64,000 bases of DNA from Defluviitalea raffinosedens (lineage in GTDB: Bacteria; Bacillota; Clostridia; Lachnospirales; Defluviitaleaceae): assembly GCF_016908775.1 (NCBI RefSeq), contig NZ_JAFBEP010000005.1, forward strand, positions 62,001 to 126,000, given 5' to 3'. Every line of letters starts with the position of its first letter. Position 1 is the stretch's first letter. Of this stretch, positions 17,596-26,735 are shown piece by piece. The translations under genes and the position numbers were made by a program. The notes under the pieces were generated by a model that had not been told where the DNA came from, did not search any database, and saw only the letters and a list, made by a program, of their open reading frames with translations.

Positions 17596-18585
17596 TCAAT
17601 GCCAATAATGAAACCCCTCTGGTTTTTTCAGAGGGGTTTTAATATCGGTAATTTGATTTTTGGGAACTATTTCTATCTTGCCATCCTGTCTTTTGATGCG
17701 ATATTGATTGAGTTCAAAACCTGCCAGCTGGAATGGGTTTAAAGATAAGTCTTCTATAATCGCTACGGTTTCTCCTGTCCTGATATCTTTTCCTTCATTT
17801 AAAACAAAATGCTGATACTTTTCACTCCAATAGTATACTTTCGGAACTTCCTTCGAAGCAACGACTTCAAATTCACTTTCCCTTGGCATATTGATGCTGT
17901 TAGTGCTTTTTGATTTAGCATAGGATTGGTGTTCTAAGGTTCTAAGGACCGGATATGGTCCGTTCTCCCATTGGATGTCGGTTTTGTCTGCTACTCTAAG
18001 CCATCTTGGATTGGTTTTAGGCGGTTGATCCCACATTTCATTCCAATACCCTTGATATTCTTCTATAACAGAAAGAACCATCTGAAATTGTCCATTATTC
18101 CATATATACCCTCTTAAATAAGTGCCTTTCTCAAAAGCTCCCAGCATCTGGTCCACATATTCACGAACAATAACGATATCTTTCCCTTTTTTGCCCATAG
18201 GAATGGTCTGAACTCCTGAGATGTCAAAAAAGGTATCCACTAACCCTACGTATTTATATCCTCCATCTTCCTTCTGATATACGGCAATAATGGACTTTTT
18301 AGGTTCCAGTGAGACTGTTAAAATAAGTTCCTTTTGTGTATCTCCCAGTAAATCCCCTGTATGAACTTTTATATCGATTTGATCAACTCGATCTCTCAAC
18401 TGGGAATAACCCGTATTGTCTAAAACAACTGCTAATATCTTATTTTTATTCTCGGGATCATTAAAGTTTTTTATCCATTCGGGATTAAGATTATGATTTT
18501 GGGCTTTTGCTATTGAATATAAAGTTATTGTTATAACAGTTAATACGCAGAAAACAAGGCCTATTTTCTTTGCTAAACCTCTCAT
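17596..18585 (-). CDS. Exported protein of unknown function
   Basis: I do not recognise this 329-residue protein. The N-terminus has a membrane anchor or signal sequence (about 6-28, ending SIAKAQN), and the rest is a soluble, aromatic-rich extracellular domain with alternating beta-like segments (DLLGDTQKELILTV, GGYKYVGLVDTFF). The stretch around GDTQKELIL resembles FG-GAP/VCBS-like secreted repeats that describe a value and its units, but too weakly to assign. The last codons form a strong hairpin (17611-17639). It is monocistronic, divergent from the YitT gene. Confidence 0.65.
   Translation of the reverse strand: MRGLAKKIGLVFCVLTVITITLYSIAKAQNHNLNPEWIKNFNDPENKNKILAVVLDNTGYSQLRDRVDQIDIKVHTGDLLGDTQKELILTVSLEPKKSIIAVYQKEDGGYKYVGLVDTFFDISGVQTIPMGKKGKDIVIVREYVDQMLGAFEKGTYLRGYIWNNGQFQMVLSVIEEYQGYWNEMWDQPPKTNPRWLRVADKTDIQWENGPYPVLRTLEHQSYAKSKSTNSINMPRESEFEVVASKEVPKVYYWSEKYQHFVLNEGKDIRTGETVAIIEDLSLNPFQLAGFELNQYRIKRQDGKIEIVPKNQITDIKTPLKKPEGFHYWH
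17611..17639. other. Hairpin inside the last codons of the exported-protein gene
   Basis: AAACCCCTCTG, seven-base loop, and its exact complement, lying within codons for TPLKKPEGFH. No T-run follows on the minus strand, so it is not a classical terminator. Confidence 0.5.
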
Positions 18586-18747
18586 ATTCTTCCCCCATAT
18601 TGAAATGCTTGATTTATGTATATGAGAGGAATAAGAAAAATATATCCTATTATAATAAATGTATTATATTTAATTTCACTCTTTTGAAAAACCCTAAAGG
18701 AAGCTATAATAAATTTGAAAATATACTTTATGAAAGGGAGCATTTTT

Positions 18748-19599
18748 ATGTCTTACATACAATCTTATTATAAAAACGTACTTATGATTTTTTTAGGTAC
18801 TTTTATCATGAGCATCCCTATTAATGGAATTCTCGTACATCATCATCTTTTGAGCGGAGGCGTCACTGGCATTGCCATGCTTCTTAATCTTCTTTTTAAA
18901 TGGGATATGAGTTTACTCGTTTTGATTCTTAATATTCCTATTTTCATTTTAGGCTATAAATTCATTCACAAAAAATTTATTTGCCTGAGTTTACTGGGCA
19001 TGCTATCTTTTACTGTATCTCTTTCCCTGACAAAAAACATACATATCCCAACAGATGATATTCTGGTTGCGGTCCTTTTAGGCGGGGTACTAAATGGTCT
19101 GGGATCGGGAATTGTTTTTCGGGGAAGTGGCTCCACCGGCGGAACAGATATCATTTCTAAAATCATGAATAAATTTTTTTCTCTCAGTATGGGTTCAGTT
19201 GGCTTTGGATTAAATGTAATTATCATTTTTTTGTCGGGATTTTTCTTTGGCGTAGATTTGTCTGTATATACTCTGGCTTTAATGTTCATTTCTTCACAAA
19301 CTACTAATTATGTTGTAGACGGACTAAACTATAAAAGAACAATTTCTATTATTACAAATAAGGAAATTGAAATCTCAGAACAGATTATAAAAGAAGCCAA
19401 AAGAGGCGTAACGATTGTTCATGGACAAGGCGCTTATACTAAAGCCCCAAGAGCAATCATCACCTGTACTGTCGGAATCAGAGAAGTGGCAAAAATTAAA
19501 GAAATTGTAAAACGTACAGACCCCCATGCCTTTATGACCATAACAGAAACCGCTCAAGTTTTTGGTTCCGGGTTCTTAAGGTTAAATAAAATTGACTAA
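18748..19599 (+). CDS. YitT family membrane protein (DUF161 and DUF2179)
   Basis: A 283-residue membrane protein with five to six N-terminal hydrophobic helices (GGVTGIAMLLNLL, RGSGSTGGTDI) and a soluble C-terminal DUF2179 domain (about 205-275). The family is common in Firmicutes and of unknown biochemical role; the C-terminal domain resembles small-molecule-binding folds. The ATG at 18748 is chosen because GGGAG is seven bases upstream; in-frame starts up to 11 codons earlier have no ribosome site. A TATAAT at about 18705 with TTGAAA 15 bases before is a possible promoter. Confidence 0.9.
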   Translation: MSYIQSYYKNVLMIFLGTFIMSIPINGILVHHHLLSGGVTGIAMLLNLLFKWDMSLLVLILNIPIFILGYKFIHKKFICLSLLGMLSFTVSLSLTKNIHIPTDDILVAVLLGGVLNGLGSGIVFRGSGSTGGTDIISKIMNKFFSLSMGSVGFGLNVIIIFLSGFFFGVDLSVYTLALMFISSQTTNYVVDGLNYKRTISIITNKEIEISEQIIKEAKRGVTIVHGQGAYTKAPRAIITCTVGIREVAKIKEIVKRTDPHAFMTITETAQVFGSGFLRLNKID

Positions 19600-19602
19600 A
19601 AT

Positions 19603-19626
19603 AAAAAACTCCTCAGGGAGTTTTTT
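19603..19626. terminator. Bidirectional terminator between yitT-like gene and trpS
   Basis: AAAAAACTCC, TCAG loop, GGAGTTTTTT. It overlaps the trpS stop codon. Confidence 0.8.
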
Positions 19627-20644
19627 ATTTTACAATTGGAGGAAGTCCAATCTTCTTCTGTACTTTTCTTAGAGTTCTGTTGGCAATATAAGATGCTTTT
19701 TCTGCATTGGTTTTTATGATGCCATCAATGTATGCTTTATCTTTTTCCAGTTCATAAAATCTGTTTTGAAGTGGTCTTAATTCTTCTATAATGGCTTCTG
19801 CCACTTTGAGTTTAAATTCTCCATAACCCAAGGATGAGAACCTGTCCACTGCCTCTTCTACTGATTCTTCTGTAATACTGCAGTAGATATCCAAGAGATT
19901 TTTGATTCCCGGCTGCTTGTCGGTGTATTGAATCTTGGCCTCTGAGTCTGTTACAGCTCTCTTTAATTTTCTTACAATAGTATCAGGAGAATCTAAAAGA
20001 GCGATGTATGCATTTTCATTTTCATCAGACTTTGACATCTTCTTGGTAGGCTCCTGCAAGCTCATAATTCTTGCGCCTACTTTGGGGAAATAACCTTCCG
20101 GAACAGTAAAAGTATCTCCATATAAATTATTAAATCTTATAGCAATATCCCTTGTGATTTCTAAATGCTGACTCTGGTCGTTTCCTACAGGCACCAGATC
20201 CGCCTGATATAATAAAATATCCGCTGCCATAAGAACCGGATAAGTAAATAGTCCGGCATTGATATTATCCTTATGTTTTTGGGATTTTTCCTTAAACTGA
20301 GTCATGCGGTTTAATTCGCCCATATAAGTAAAACAGTTAAGAATCCATGCCAATTCTGCATGGGCAGGCACATGGGATTGATAGTAAATAATATTTTTTT
20401 CCGGATCTAATCCCGCTGCGATATACTGCATCAAAACTTCTCTGGCTCTTTTCCTAAGTTCAGCAGGATTTTGACGTACTGTCAGGGCATGCAAATCTAC
20501 AATGCAAAATAAACAATTGTATTCATCCTGCAATTTGGTCCAATTCTTTAAAGCCCCTAAGTAATTCCCCAGAGTAATATTTCCTGAAGGCTGCATACCG
20601 CTAAATATAACCTTCTTTTTTTCCGTTTGCATATCTGCTGTCAT
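19625..20644 (-). CDS. trpS: Tryptophanyl-tRNA synthetase
   Basis: Class I aminoacyl-tRNA synthetase charging tRNA-Trp, 339 residues. The nucleotide-binding motif appears as PSGNITLGNYLG near residue 20 and the KMSKS loop as KKMSKSDEN near residue 200. The ATG at 20644, eight bases from AGAGGTG, is the real start; the open frame extends 45 codons further upstream but through a palindromic repeat and with no ribosome site. It lies downstream of trpP, separated by a terminator hairpin, and may share read-through from the Trp T-box leader. I see no separate T-box directly in front of it. Confidence 0.96.
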   Translation of the reverse strand: MTADMQTEKKKVIFSGMQPSGNITLGNYLGALKNWTKLQDEYNCLFCIVDLHALTVRQNPAELRKRAREVLMQYIAAGLDPEKNIIYYQSHVPAHAELAWILNCFTYMGELNRMTQFKEKSQKHKDNINAGLFTYPVLMAADILLYQADLVPVGNDQSQHLEITRDIAIRFNNLYGDTFTVPEGYFPKVGARIMSLQEPTKKMSKSDENENAYIALLDSPDTIVRKLKRAVTDSEAKIQYTDKQPGIKNLLDIYCSITEESVEEAVDRFSSLGYGEFKLKVAEAIIEELRPLQNRFYELEKDKAYIDGIIKTNAEKASYIANRTLRKVQKKIGLPPIVK

Positions 20645-20739
20645 ATCGTGTTCACCTCTTTTAGTAGTGTAGAAAAACTCGCTTTCATTAGTATATAATT
20701 TTTGCCAGAAAACTGCAAGGGAGAATCCTTTGAAACACC

Positions 20740-20785
20740 TTTTTATTGTGTAAGAAGTCCTTAAAGATTTCCTGCACAATAAAAA
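20740..20785. repeat. Dispersed palindromic repeat, copy 2
   Basis: Imperfect inverted repeat TTTTTATTGTGTAAGAAGTCC, TTAA, then AGATTTCCTGCACAATAAAAA, with several mismatches or wobbles. It sits between trpP and trpS, upstream of the trpS ribosome site. Same core as the elements at 15443 and 33230. Confidence 0.65.
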
Positions 20786-20815
20786 TAGGGGAGGATACTA
20801 CCCCCCCTATTATTT
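20781..20815 (-). terminator. Terminator after trpP
   Basis: Minus-strand AATAGGGG, 12-base loop, CCCCTATT, then TTTATT. It overlaps the edge of the palindromic repeat. Confidence 0.6.
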
Positions 20816-20827
20816 AATATATTTTTT

Positions 20828-21352
20828 CTACTCAGAAAGTGTCTCCCGGCTTAATCCTATGCGGGCAATGATTTGATAGAATAGAATGATGAAAATCACG
20901 TTTCCTATGGATGCTGGAATAACTACTCCCATAAACAGTGCTCCAAAACTTGCTCCGCCTGGAAGACCTACCAAAAGGTATGCACTGCCTAAAAATGCTG
21001 TTCCGCTAATGAGTGTTCCAATTAGTCCTATAATGCCCATTTTAAGTGTTTGAGGAATAGGGATCTTTCTTAAAGCATAAATGAGTAATCCCACAACAAA
21101 ACCTGTGATACACTTGTCAATAATATTGGGTATCTGTCCTCCAGGGAAAGTCGTTGTTAATGCTGAAATCAGCCCACAGGCAATAGATGTTGCAGCTACA
21201 TTCGTCGCATTAAAATTAATAAAGATGGCTAAAAACATCATGGATAATAAAAAGTCCGGTTTCATTCCTGCAAAAATTCCTGGTACAATGTAATGTAAAA
21301 TCGCCCCGATTGCCAATAAAATTGCCGACATAGTTAAATGTTTTACCTTCAT
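20828..21352 (-). CDS. trpP: Tryptophan transporter TrpP
   Basis: A 174-residue membrane protein of the TrpP family (B. subtilis YhaG), taking up tryptophan. About five hydrophobic helices are visible, with an N-terminal half rich in LLAIGAILHYIVPG and a conserved PGGQIPNIIDK loop near residue 72. The assignment rests on family resemblance and on the Trp T-box directly upstream. The ATG at 21352 follows GGGG with eight bases; the longer open frame to 21439 runs into the T-box terminator and is rejected. Confidence 0.88.
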   Translation of the reverse strand: MKVKHLTMSAILLAIGAILHYIVPGIFAGMKPDFLLSMMFLAIFINFNATNVAATSIACGLISALTTTFPGGQIPNIIDKCITGFVVGLLIYALRKIPIPQTLKMGIIGLIGTLISGTAFLGSAYLLVGLPGGASFGALFMGVVIPASIGNVIFIILFYQIIARIGLSRETLSE

Positions 21353-21423
21353 AATACATACCCCTTTCATTTTTTTAATATGGAGCTGGACACTCCCATT
21401 AGCCAGTTCCGAGTTCATGCAAT

Positions 21424-21712
21424 AAAAAAAGCACTTCATCCCTGGTTAAGGGACGAAATGCTATGATTCCGCGGTACCACCCAAATTAGACAATTAAAAC
21501 TGTCTCGCTCAAACAGATACGGAGATGAACTCGATATCCTGCTTATATAACGGTAAGCATCCGGCGCCCACTACTTTCACAAAGATTTCATGGTACTTCT
21601 CATGGAACCATTCAATATATCTTTCTATATCGGACCTCACACCACCGCCGACTCGCTGAATAGAATCGATATATCTACTCTTTCCACTCATTGAATTTCA
21701 ATATTTATTATT
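21424..21712 (-). promoter_or_regulatory. T-box leader, tryptophan-specific, upstream of trpP
   Basis: A tRNA-sensing leader of about 288 nt on the minus strand. The T-box sequence TGGTACCGCG is at 21470-21479. Downstream a terminator stem (21430-21443 with 21449-21462) is followed by a T-run. Upstream stem I contains GAATGGTTCC, where TGG would be the specifier codon for tryptophan. When uncharged tRNA-Trp binds, the antiterminator forms and trpP is transcribed. The identity agrees with the downstream gene. A short open frame inside it (21509-21691) is not a gene. Confidence 0.92.
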
Positions 21713-21718
21713 GAAGTT

Positions 21719-21747
21719 ATTATAATATATTTTTTTGAATTGTGCAA
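21719..21747 (-). promoter_or_regulatory. Promoter of the Trp T-box transcript
   Basis: Minus-strand TTGCAC, 17 bases, TATAAT; transcription should start near 21712. Confidence 0.65.
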
Positions 21748-21763
21748 TACTTTTTTTATTTTC

Positions 21764-24700
21764 TTACACTGCCATTTCTTGGCTTTTCTTTTTCTTTCTT
21801 TTTCCTCTTAATTTCCTGGATATATCATCAAATAACGTATAGTTAAGAGGAATAACTACTAATGTAAGGATCGTAGATAATGACAATCCTCCTATAACGG
21901 CTGTAGCTAAAGGTGCCATGGTCTCTGCTCCTTCACCGATTCCTAATGCCATCGGAAGCATTCCAAGGACAGTTGTAAGGGTTGTCATAAGAATAGGTCG
22001 CAGTCTTGTGGGCCCAGCCTCTAATATAGCTTCTGTTCTGTCATATCCTCTTTTTCGAAGCTGAATAATATAATCAATTAATACGATCGCGTTATTAACA
22101 ACTATACCTACCAGCATAATTAATCCTATAAATGAAGGCATACTTAAGGTTCTGCCCGTTACAAATAATCCGAGAATAGCTCCGGTTAAAGCTAAAGGTA
22201 CAGAAAACATAATTGTAAACGGATGGAGGAAAGATTCGAATTGTGCCGCCAAAACCATGTATACAAGTAAAATCGCCAACAATAATGCTAATCCAAGACT
22301 GGAGAAGGACTCCATCATTTGTTCTACTTCTCCCGAGAATTTATAAGTATATCCGTCAGGCATTGGGTATTCTTTTAATCTTTGGTCAATAGCAGTCTGA
22401 GCAGTGCTCATATCTACTCCAAAAAGTGCTGAGCTCACTGTTACAACTCTTTTCTGGTTCTCTCTGTAGATACTGGTAGGGCTTTCACTTATAGAGATAT
22501 CTGCCACTTCTGATAAAGGTACATTGACTCCCATAGGAGATGTAACAGCGATATTTTTAATATCCTTTAAGTATTCTGATCTTGATGTATCGTATACCAT
22601 TCTTACATCAATCTCTGTTCCGTCTACCTTAAACCGGGTTGCCACAGAACCTTGTACGGCAGTTTTTAATGTGTTGGATATAGTTGCCATATTGAGTCCA
22701 TACATGGATGCTTTTTGTCTGTTGATCGTAATTTGGGCTTCTGGAATGCCGTCTTCAAAAGAACTCGTTACTTCTCTTGTTCCCTCCACACTTTCCACAA
22801 TATCTACGACATCATTGGCGATTTGTTTTAGCTTTTCCAAATCGTCTCCAGCAATTTCTATAGAAATTGGGCTTCCGCCTGTTACTGTCATAGAACTGCT
22901 TCCTGAAACGGAGAATTCAGCTCCCGGAATATCAGAAACCAAAACTCTGACTTCATCCGCAACTTCATCAACAGAACGTTCTCTTTCTTTAACAGAGCCT
23001 ATATCCACCGTTAATGAGGCGCTGTTAGAAGACGTACCCGAGCTTAACATTCCGCCTCCGCCAATAGTTACAAATACTTCTTGTACTTCTTTAATACCTT
23101 CTAATTTTGCTTCAACCTGCTGTACTACTTCAAAAGTTTCTTCTATTACAGTGCCTTTTGGAAGAGTTACATCAATTGTAAAACTTCCTTCGTCAGAAGC
23201 CGGGAAAAATTCCATCCCAACCAGACCCAAGACAGGAATTGACAACGTAGCTATAAAAACGCCTATCGTAATCAAAGACGCTTTCAATCTATGGTGAAGA
23301 GTCCAGTTAAGAACTCTTCTGTATACCTTATCTATACTATCCAATACGGCACTCCATGCATCGAATATTTTAGTCGTTATTTTTCTTCTTTTAATTTCAT
23401 CTACTTTTTCGACTTTTAAAATCTTAGAAGCCATCATAGGTACCAAAGTTACTGCAACAACTAAAGATGCAGTCAAAGAATAAGTTATGGTTAATGCCAT
23501 CTCTTTAAACAATTTTGCAGTGATTCCTTCAACGAAAACTATAGGCAGGAATACGGCAATGGTTGTAAGGGTAGAAGCCAAAACCGCCATGCCAACTTCT
23601 GTAGTTCCTTTATCGGCTGCATCCTTTCGGCCTTCTCCATTTTCTCTATGCCTGTATATGTTTTCCAAAACAACTATGGCATTATCCACCAGCATCCCAA
23701 TTCCTAGTGCCAATCCTCCTAAAGAAACCATATTTAATGTAAGGCCGCTGAAATACATCAGCGCAAAGGTCGCAACAATAGATACTGGTATTGCTGTTCC
23801 AACAATGAAAGTACTTCTTATATTTCGTAAGAAAACAAATAATATGAGTACAGCCAATATTCCACCCGAAATGGCAGTGGATGCAACATTTCCAATGGAT
23901 GAATTAATAAATTCTGCACTGTCGTAAATCGTTGTAATCTCGATATCTTTTAATTCAGTCCTCACTTGCTCCAGGGTTTTATTAATTGCTTTAGACACCT
24001 GAACTGTGTTGGCTGTGGATTGTTTTTGAATGGATAAACTAATACTGGGCTGTCCGTTTATGTATGCATAAGAACTCATTTCTTTGAAAACTTCTTCAAC
24101 TTCTGCGATATCTCTTAAATAAATGACGCCTCCGGAAGTCATAATAGGGAGATTTCTAATTTCCTCAATACTGTCAAATTCCCCTACAGCACGAAGAGTA
24201 AGAGTGCTGTTTCCCTGCTTTACTGTTCCTGCAGGGAGGTTTAAGTTTTCGGCTGCGATGGATTGCGCCACAGTACTTGGGGATATATTATAACCTTTTA
24301 GCTTATCTGGAAGTAAAGTAATGCGTATTTCCTTTTCTTTTCCTCCGCTTAAGCTGACAGAAGCAACCCCTTCTATTCTTTCTATTTTGCCAGTTATTTC
24401 GTCCTCTACAATTTGTTTTAATTTAACTAAGTCTTCATTTCCGCTGATCCCTATTTCCATGATTGGCATCATATTGGGATCCAGCGCCATTACCATAGGA
24501 TCTTCTGCATCTTCCGGTAAAAAGTCCTTAATCATGTCAATCTTTTCTCGCATATTTAGCATTGCCACATCCATATCGGTTCCATCATTAAATTCTACAA
24601 AAATCATGGAGGAACCATTGGAAGACGTGGATGTTATGTTTTTTAAATTACTTACTGTCCCTACTGTAGCTTCTAAAGGTTTTGTAATCAGGGATTCTAT

Positions 24701-24874
24701 TTCCTGAGGCCCTGCCCCGTTATAAGATGTCATGACTAATGCATAGGGAAGTTCAAAACTTGGCAATAAATCTACCGGTAGCCTTCCTATAGATACTATC
24801 CCCAGCAGTATTACAATAAATACAACCATGACAGTGGTAACAGGACGCTGTATTGATACTTTTGAAAGCTTCAT
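21764..24874 (-). CDS. RND efflux pump subunit (AcrB/SwrC type)
   Basis: A 1036-residue inner-membrane pump of the HAE1/RND superfamily, full length, driven by proton flow. Two halves of six helices with large extracellular loops are evident; TM4 carries the proton-relay Asp in GIGMLVDNAIVVLENIYRH (near residue 400), and the N-terminus is IQRPVTTVMVVFIV. The C-terminus is basic (RKLRGKRKKKKSQ). Firmicute members such as SwrC export surfactants, bile salts or drugs. It follows its adaptor gene by 18 bases, and MarR is upstream, so all three are one operon. No outer-membrane channel gene is present. Confidence 0.95.
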   Translation of the reverse strand: MKLSKVSIQRPVTTVMVVFIVILLGIVSIGRLPVDLLPSFELPYALVMTSYNGAGPQEIESLITKPLEATVGTVSNLKNITSTSSNGSSMIFVEFNDGTDMDVAMLNMREKIDMIKDFLPEDAEDPMVMALDPNMMPIMEIGISGNEDLVKLKQIVEDEITGKIERIEGVASVSLSGGKEKEIRITLLPDKLKGYNISPSTVAQSIAAENLNLPAGTVKQGNSTLTLRAVGEFDSIEEIRNLPIMTSGGVIYLRDIAEVEEVFKEMSSYAYINGQPSISLSIQKQSTANTVQVSKAINKTLEQVRTELKDIEITTIYDSAEFINSSIGNVASTAISGGILAVLILFVFLRNIRSTFIVGTAIPVSIVATFALMYFSGLTLNMVSLGGLALGIGMLVDNAIVVLENIYRHRENGEGRKDAADKGTTEVGMAVLASTLTTIAVFLPIVFVEGITAKLFKEMALTITYSLTASLVVAVTLVPMMASKILKVEKVDEIKRRKITTKIFDAWSAVLDSIDKVYRRVLNWTLHHRLKASLITIGVFIATLSIPVLGLVGMEFFPASDEGSFTIDVTLPKGTVIEETFEVVQQVEAKLEGIKEVQEVFVTIGGGGMLSSGTSSNSASLTVDIGSVKERERSVDEVADEVRVLVSDIPGAEFSVSGSSSMTVTGGSPISIEIAGDDLEKLKQIANDVVDIVESVEGTREVTSSFEDGIPEAQITINRQKASMYGLNMATISNTLKTAVQGSVATRFKVDGTEIDVRMVYDTSRSEYLKDIKNIAVTSPMGVNVPLSEVADISISESPTSIYRENQKRVVTVSSALFGVDMSTAQTAIDQRLKEYPMPDGYTYKFSGEVEQMMESFSSLGLALLLAILLVYMVLAAQFESFLHPFTIMFSVPLALTGAILGLFVTGRTLSMPSFIGLIMLVGIVVNNAIVLIDYIIQLRKRGYDRTEAILEAGPTRLRPILMTTLTTVLGMLPMALGIGEGAETMAPLATAVIGGLSLSTILTLVVIPLNYTLFDDISRKLRGKRKKKKSQEMAV

Positions 24875-24892
24875 GCCTATTCTCCTCCTAAC

Positions 24893-26173
24893 CTAATTGT
24901 CTGCAATTTGGACTTTACCACCATCTTCAAGATAATTTTGTCCTTTTACAACAAGTTGTGCTCCTTCTTTTAATCCTTCTAAAATTTCTGCTTCTTTTCC
25001 ATTATCAAGACCCAACTTAACCTCTAATTTTTTAGCTCTCTCTCCCTCAACAATATAAACATAATGCATATCGCCTTCTGTCAATACTGCTTCTCTGGGA
25101 ACTATCACTGCATCTTTTACAGTATCTGCAGCAAATTCCACTTCCGCAAACATACCGGGCTTAAGTAAACCTTCTTTATTGGAAATCTCAATTTTAACAG
25201 GATATGTAAAAGTTCTTTCATCCGCTGCAGGACTTATGGCTTGAATCGTTCCTTCAAAAGGCTTATCAAACGCAGAACTTACATATACATTTACTTTCTG
25301 TCCTTTTTCGATTTTATTGATGAGTTGCTCAGAAACATTTACTTCTACAGATACTGTATCCATTTGTATAATCGTAAATGGTGCAACAGCGCCACTCACC
25401 ATTTCTCCTGCATCAATTGTACGGCTGCTTACAATACCATCGATAGGACTTCTAACAGCTGCATCTTTTAGAGTTTCATAAGCGTTGGCCAATTGAACTT
25501 CCAGGCTTTCTTTGCTGGCCATTGCCTGAGCCACTTGGGTTTGTGCCTGTTCAACGCTTTCTTTTGAAAGTTTATTGATAAATAAATCATAAGCCTCTTT
25601 TGCAGAATTGTATCCGATAGCAGCTGTGTCATAAGCGGTTTTCATCTGATCCAATTGCTGCTTGGAAGCTGACCCTATTTCATATAAGGCTTTCATATCT
25701 TCATAAGCCTTTTTAGCATCTTGCAATTTGATTTCTGCCATTTGTAAATTTGATTCCAACTGATTTTTCTGTTGTTCCTGCTGACTACCTTTGGCGCTGT
25801 TAAGGCCAACTTTACTCATATTCACAGCAGCCTCAGCAGATTTAATTTGAGCTTCAAGGGTTCTTATGGTATTTTTAAGATCTGTTTCATCTAAAGTGAA
25901 TAAAATATCTCCTGCTTTAACTACATCTCCAATATCAAAATTTACTGCTTTTACTTTTCCTGCAATTTTACTTGAAACAGTAATCTGCTGTTTAGGATTA
26001 ATTTTCCCTCCATATGTAAAAGTATTAGAAATTTGTCCTTTTGAGACTTGCTCTACTTTAACAGGCGTTGCCTTTTCTTCTGTTTCATTCATTACTTCTT
26101 GGTTAGTCTGACCGCAGCCAGCAGTCAATATCCCTAAAGCAAGTACCATAGGGATTAATCTTTTCATTTTCAT
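24893..26173 (-). CDS. RND efflux periplasmic-type adaptor lipoprotein (MFP)
   Basis: A 426-residue lipoprotein with lipobox LTAGC (Cys20), the membrane-fusion partner of the downstream RND pump. In order: N-terminal beta barrel, lipoyl half (GKVKAVNFDIGDVVKAGD), a long coiled-coil hairpin (about 90-215), second lipoyl half (RSPIDGIVSSRTIDAGEMV), beta-barrel and membrane-proximal domains. AAGGAGG precedes the ATG. It lies 18 bases before the pump gene and 43 bases after the MarR gene. Confidence 0.94.
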   Translation of the reverse strand: MKMKRLIPMVLALGILTAGCGQTNQEVMNETEEKATPVKVEQVSKGQISNTFTYGGKINPKQQITVSSKIAGKVKAVNFDIGDVVKAGDILFTLDETDLKNTIRTLEAQIKSAEAAVNMSKVGLNSAKGSQQEQQKNQLESNLQMAEIKLQDAKKAYEDMKALYEIGSASKQQLDQMKTAYDTAAIGYNSAKEAYDLFINKLSKESVEQAQTQVAQAMASKESLEVQLANAYETLKDAAVRSPIDGIVSSRTIDAGEMVSGAVAPFTIIQMDTVSVEVNVSEQLINKIEKGQKVNVYVSSAFDKPFEGTIQAISPAADERTFTYPVKIEISNKEGLLKPGMFAEVEFAADTVKDAVIVPREAVLTEGDMHYVYIVEGERAKKLEVKLGLDNGKEAEILEGLKEGAQLVVKGQNYLEDGGKVQIADN

Positions 26174-26215
26174 TGATACATCCTCCTTAATCTTAGTTAA
26201 CTCATTTTATTTAAT

Positions 26216-26680
26216 TTAACTGCCAAAGATGGCACTTAATTTTTTTAAGCCTTCTTCAAAGTCTTTTTGCTTTTTTTCATCAAGATTACAATAAAAATCT
26301 CCAAAAATTTTTATAATCCTTTCATAAACTTCAGTAAGTACCGATATTCCTTTTGGTGTTAAAGATATGTATGTCTTTCTTCTGTCTTCTTCTTCTGAAG
26401 GATAAGTTCTTTTCAGGTAACCTTCTTTAACCAATTTAGAAACAACAATAGACAAACTGCTGTTACTGACATTAAGTTCTTTTTCCAAATCTGATATGGT
26501 ACAGCACTCAAATTGATGTACAATAACTAAGATCGTAAATTGCCTTCCTGTCAAATTACTGCAATTGCCTTTTCCATTAATATTGAATTCTTTTAAGTAA
26601 TTTTCTTTAAGCCATAGCTTTAAACTCAATATAAAATTTAAAAATTGATGACTGATCTCGTTCACCTTTTTTTCTTCCAT
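26216..26680 (-). CDS. MarR family transcriptional regulator
   Basis: A 154-residue winged-helix repressor, first gene of the RND efflux operon and its likely regulator. The DNA-binding domain shows the helix-turn-helix LEKELNVSNSSLSIVVSKLVKEG and the wing RTYPSEEEDRRKTYISLT. The ATG at 26680 is five bases from AGGTGG; an in-frame GTG three codons earlier overlaps that site. A long inverted repeat at 26693-26735, covering the probable promoter, is the likely operator. The inducer cannot be inferred; MarR sites usually respond to pump substrates. Confidence 0.9.
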   Translation of the reverse strand: MEEKKVNEISHQFLNFILSLKLWLKENYLKEFNINGKGNCSNLTGRQFTILVIVHQFECCTISDLEKELNVSNSSLSIVVSKLVKEGYLKRTYPSEEEDRRKTYISLTPKGISVLTEVYERIIKIFGDFYCNLDEKKQKDFEEGLKKLSAIFGS

Positions 26681-26692
26681 ATAATCCACCTA

Positions 26693-26735
26693 TTTATAAT
26701 AAAATAATTTTACAGTAAAGCTATTTTATTATAAA
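26693..26735 (-). promoter_or_regulatory. Inverted repeat, probable MarR operator and operon promoter
   Basis: Arms TTTATAATAAAATA (26693-26706) and its exact complement (26722-26735), 15-base spacer. On the minus strand a TTTACT and TATAAA pair 15 bases apart falls across the repeat. It begins 12 bases upstream of the MarR start codon. Confidence 0.65.

Noticed and set aside
21509-21691. A 60-codon open frame on the minus strand
   Set aside because: It is the stem I region of the Trp T-box leader, not a protein gene.
22524-23297. A 257-codon plus-strand open frame
   Set aside because: It lies entirely antisense to the RND pump gene, has no ribosome site, and its translation is a serine/threonine/isoleucine-rich mirror of that gene.
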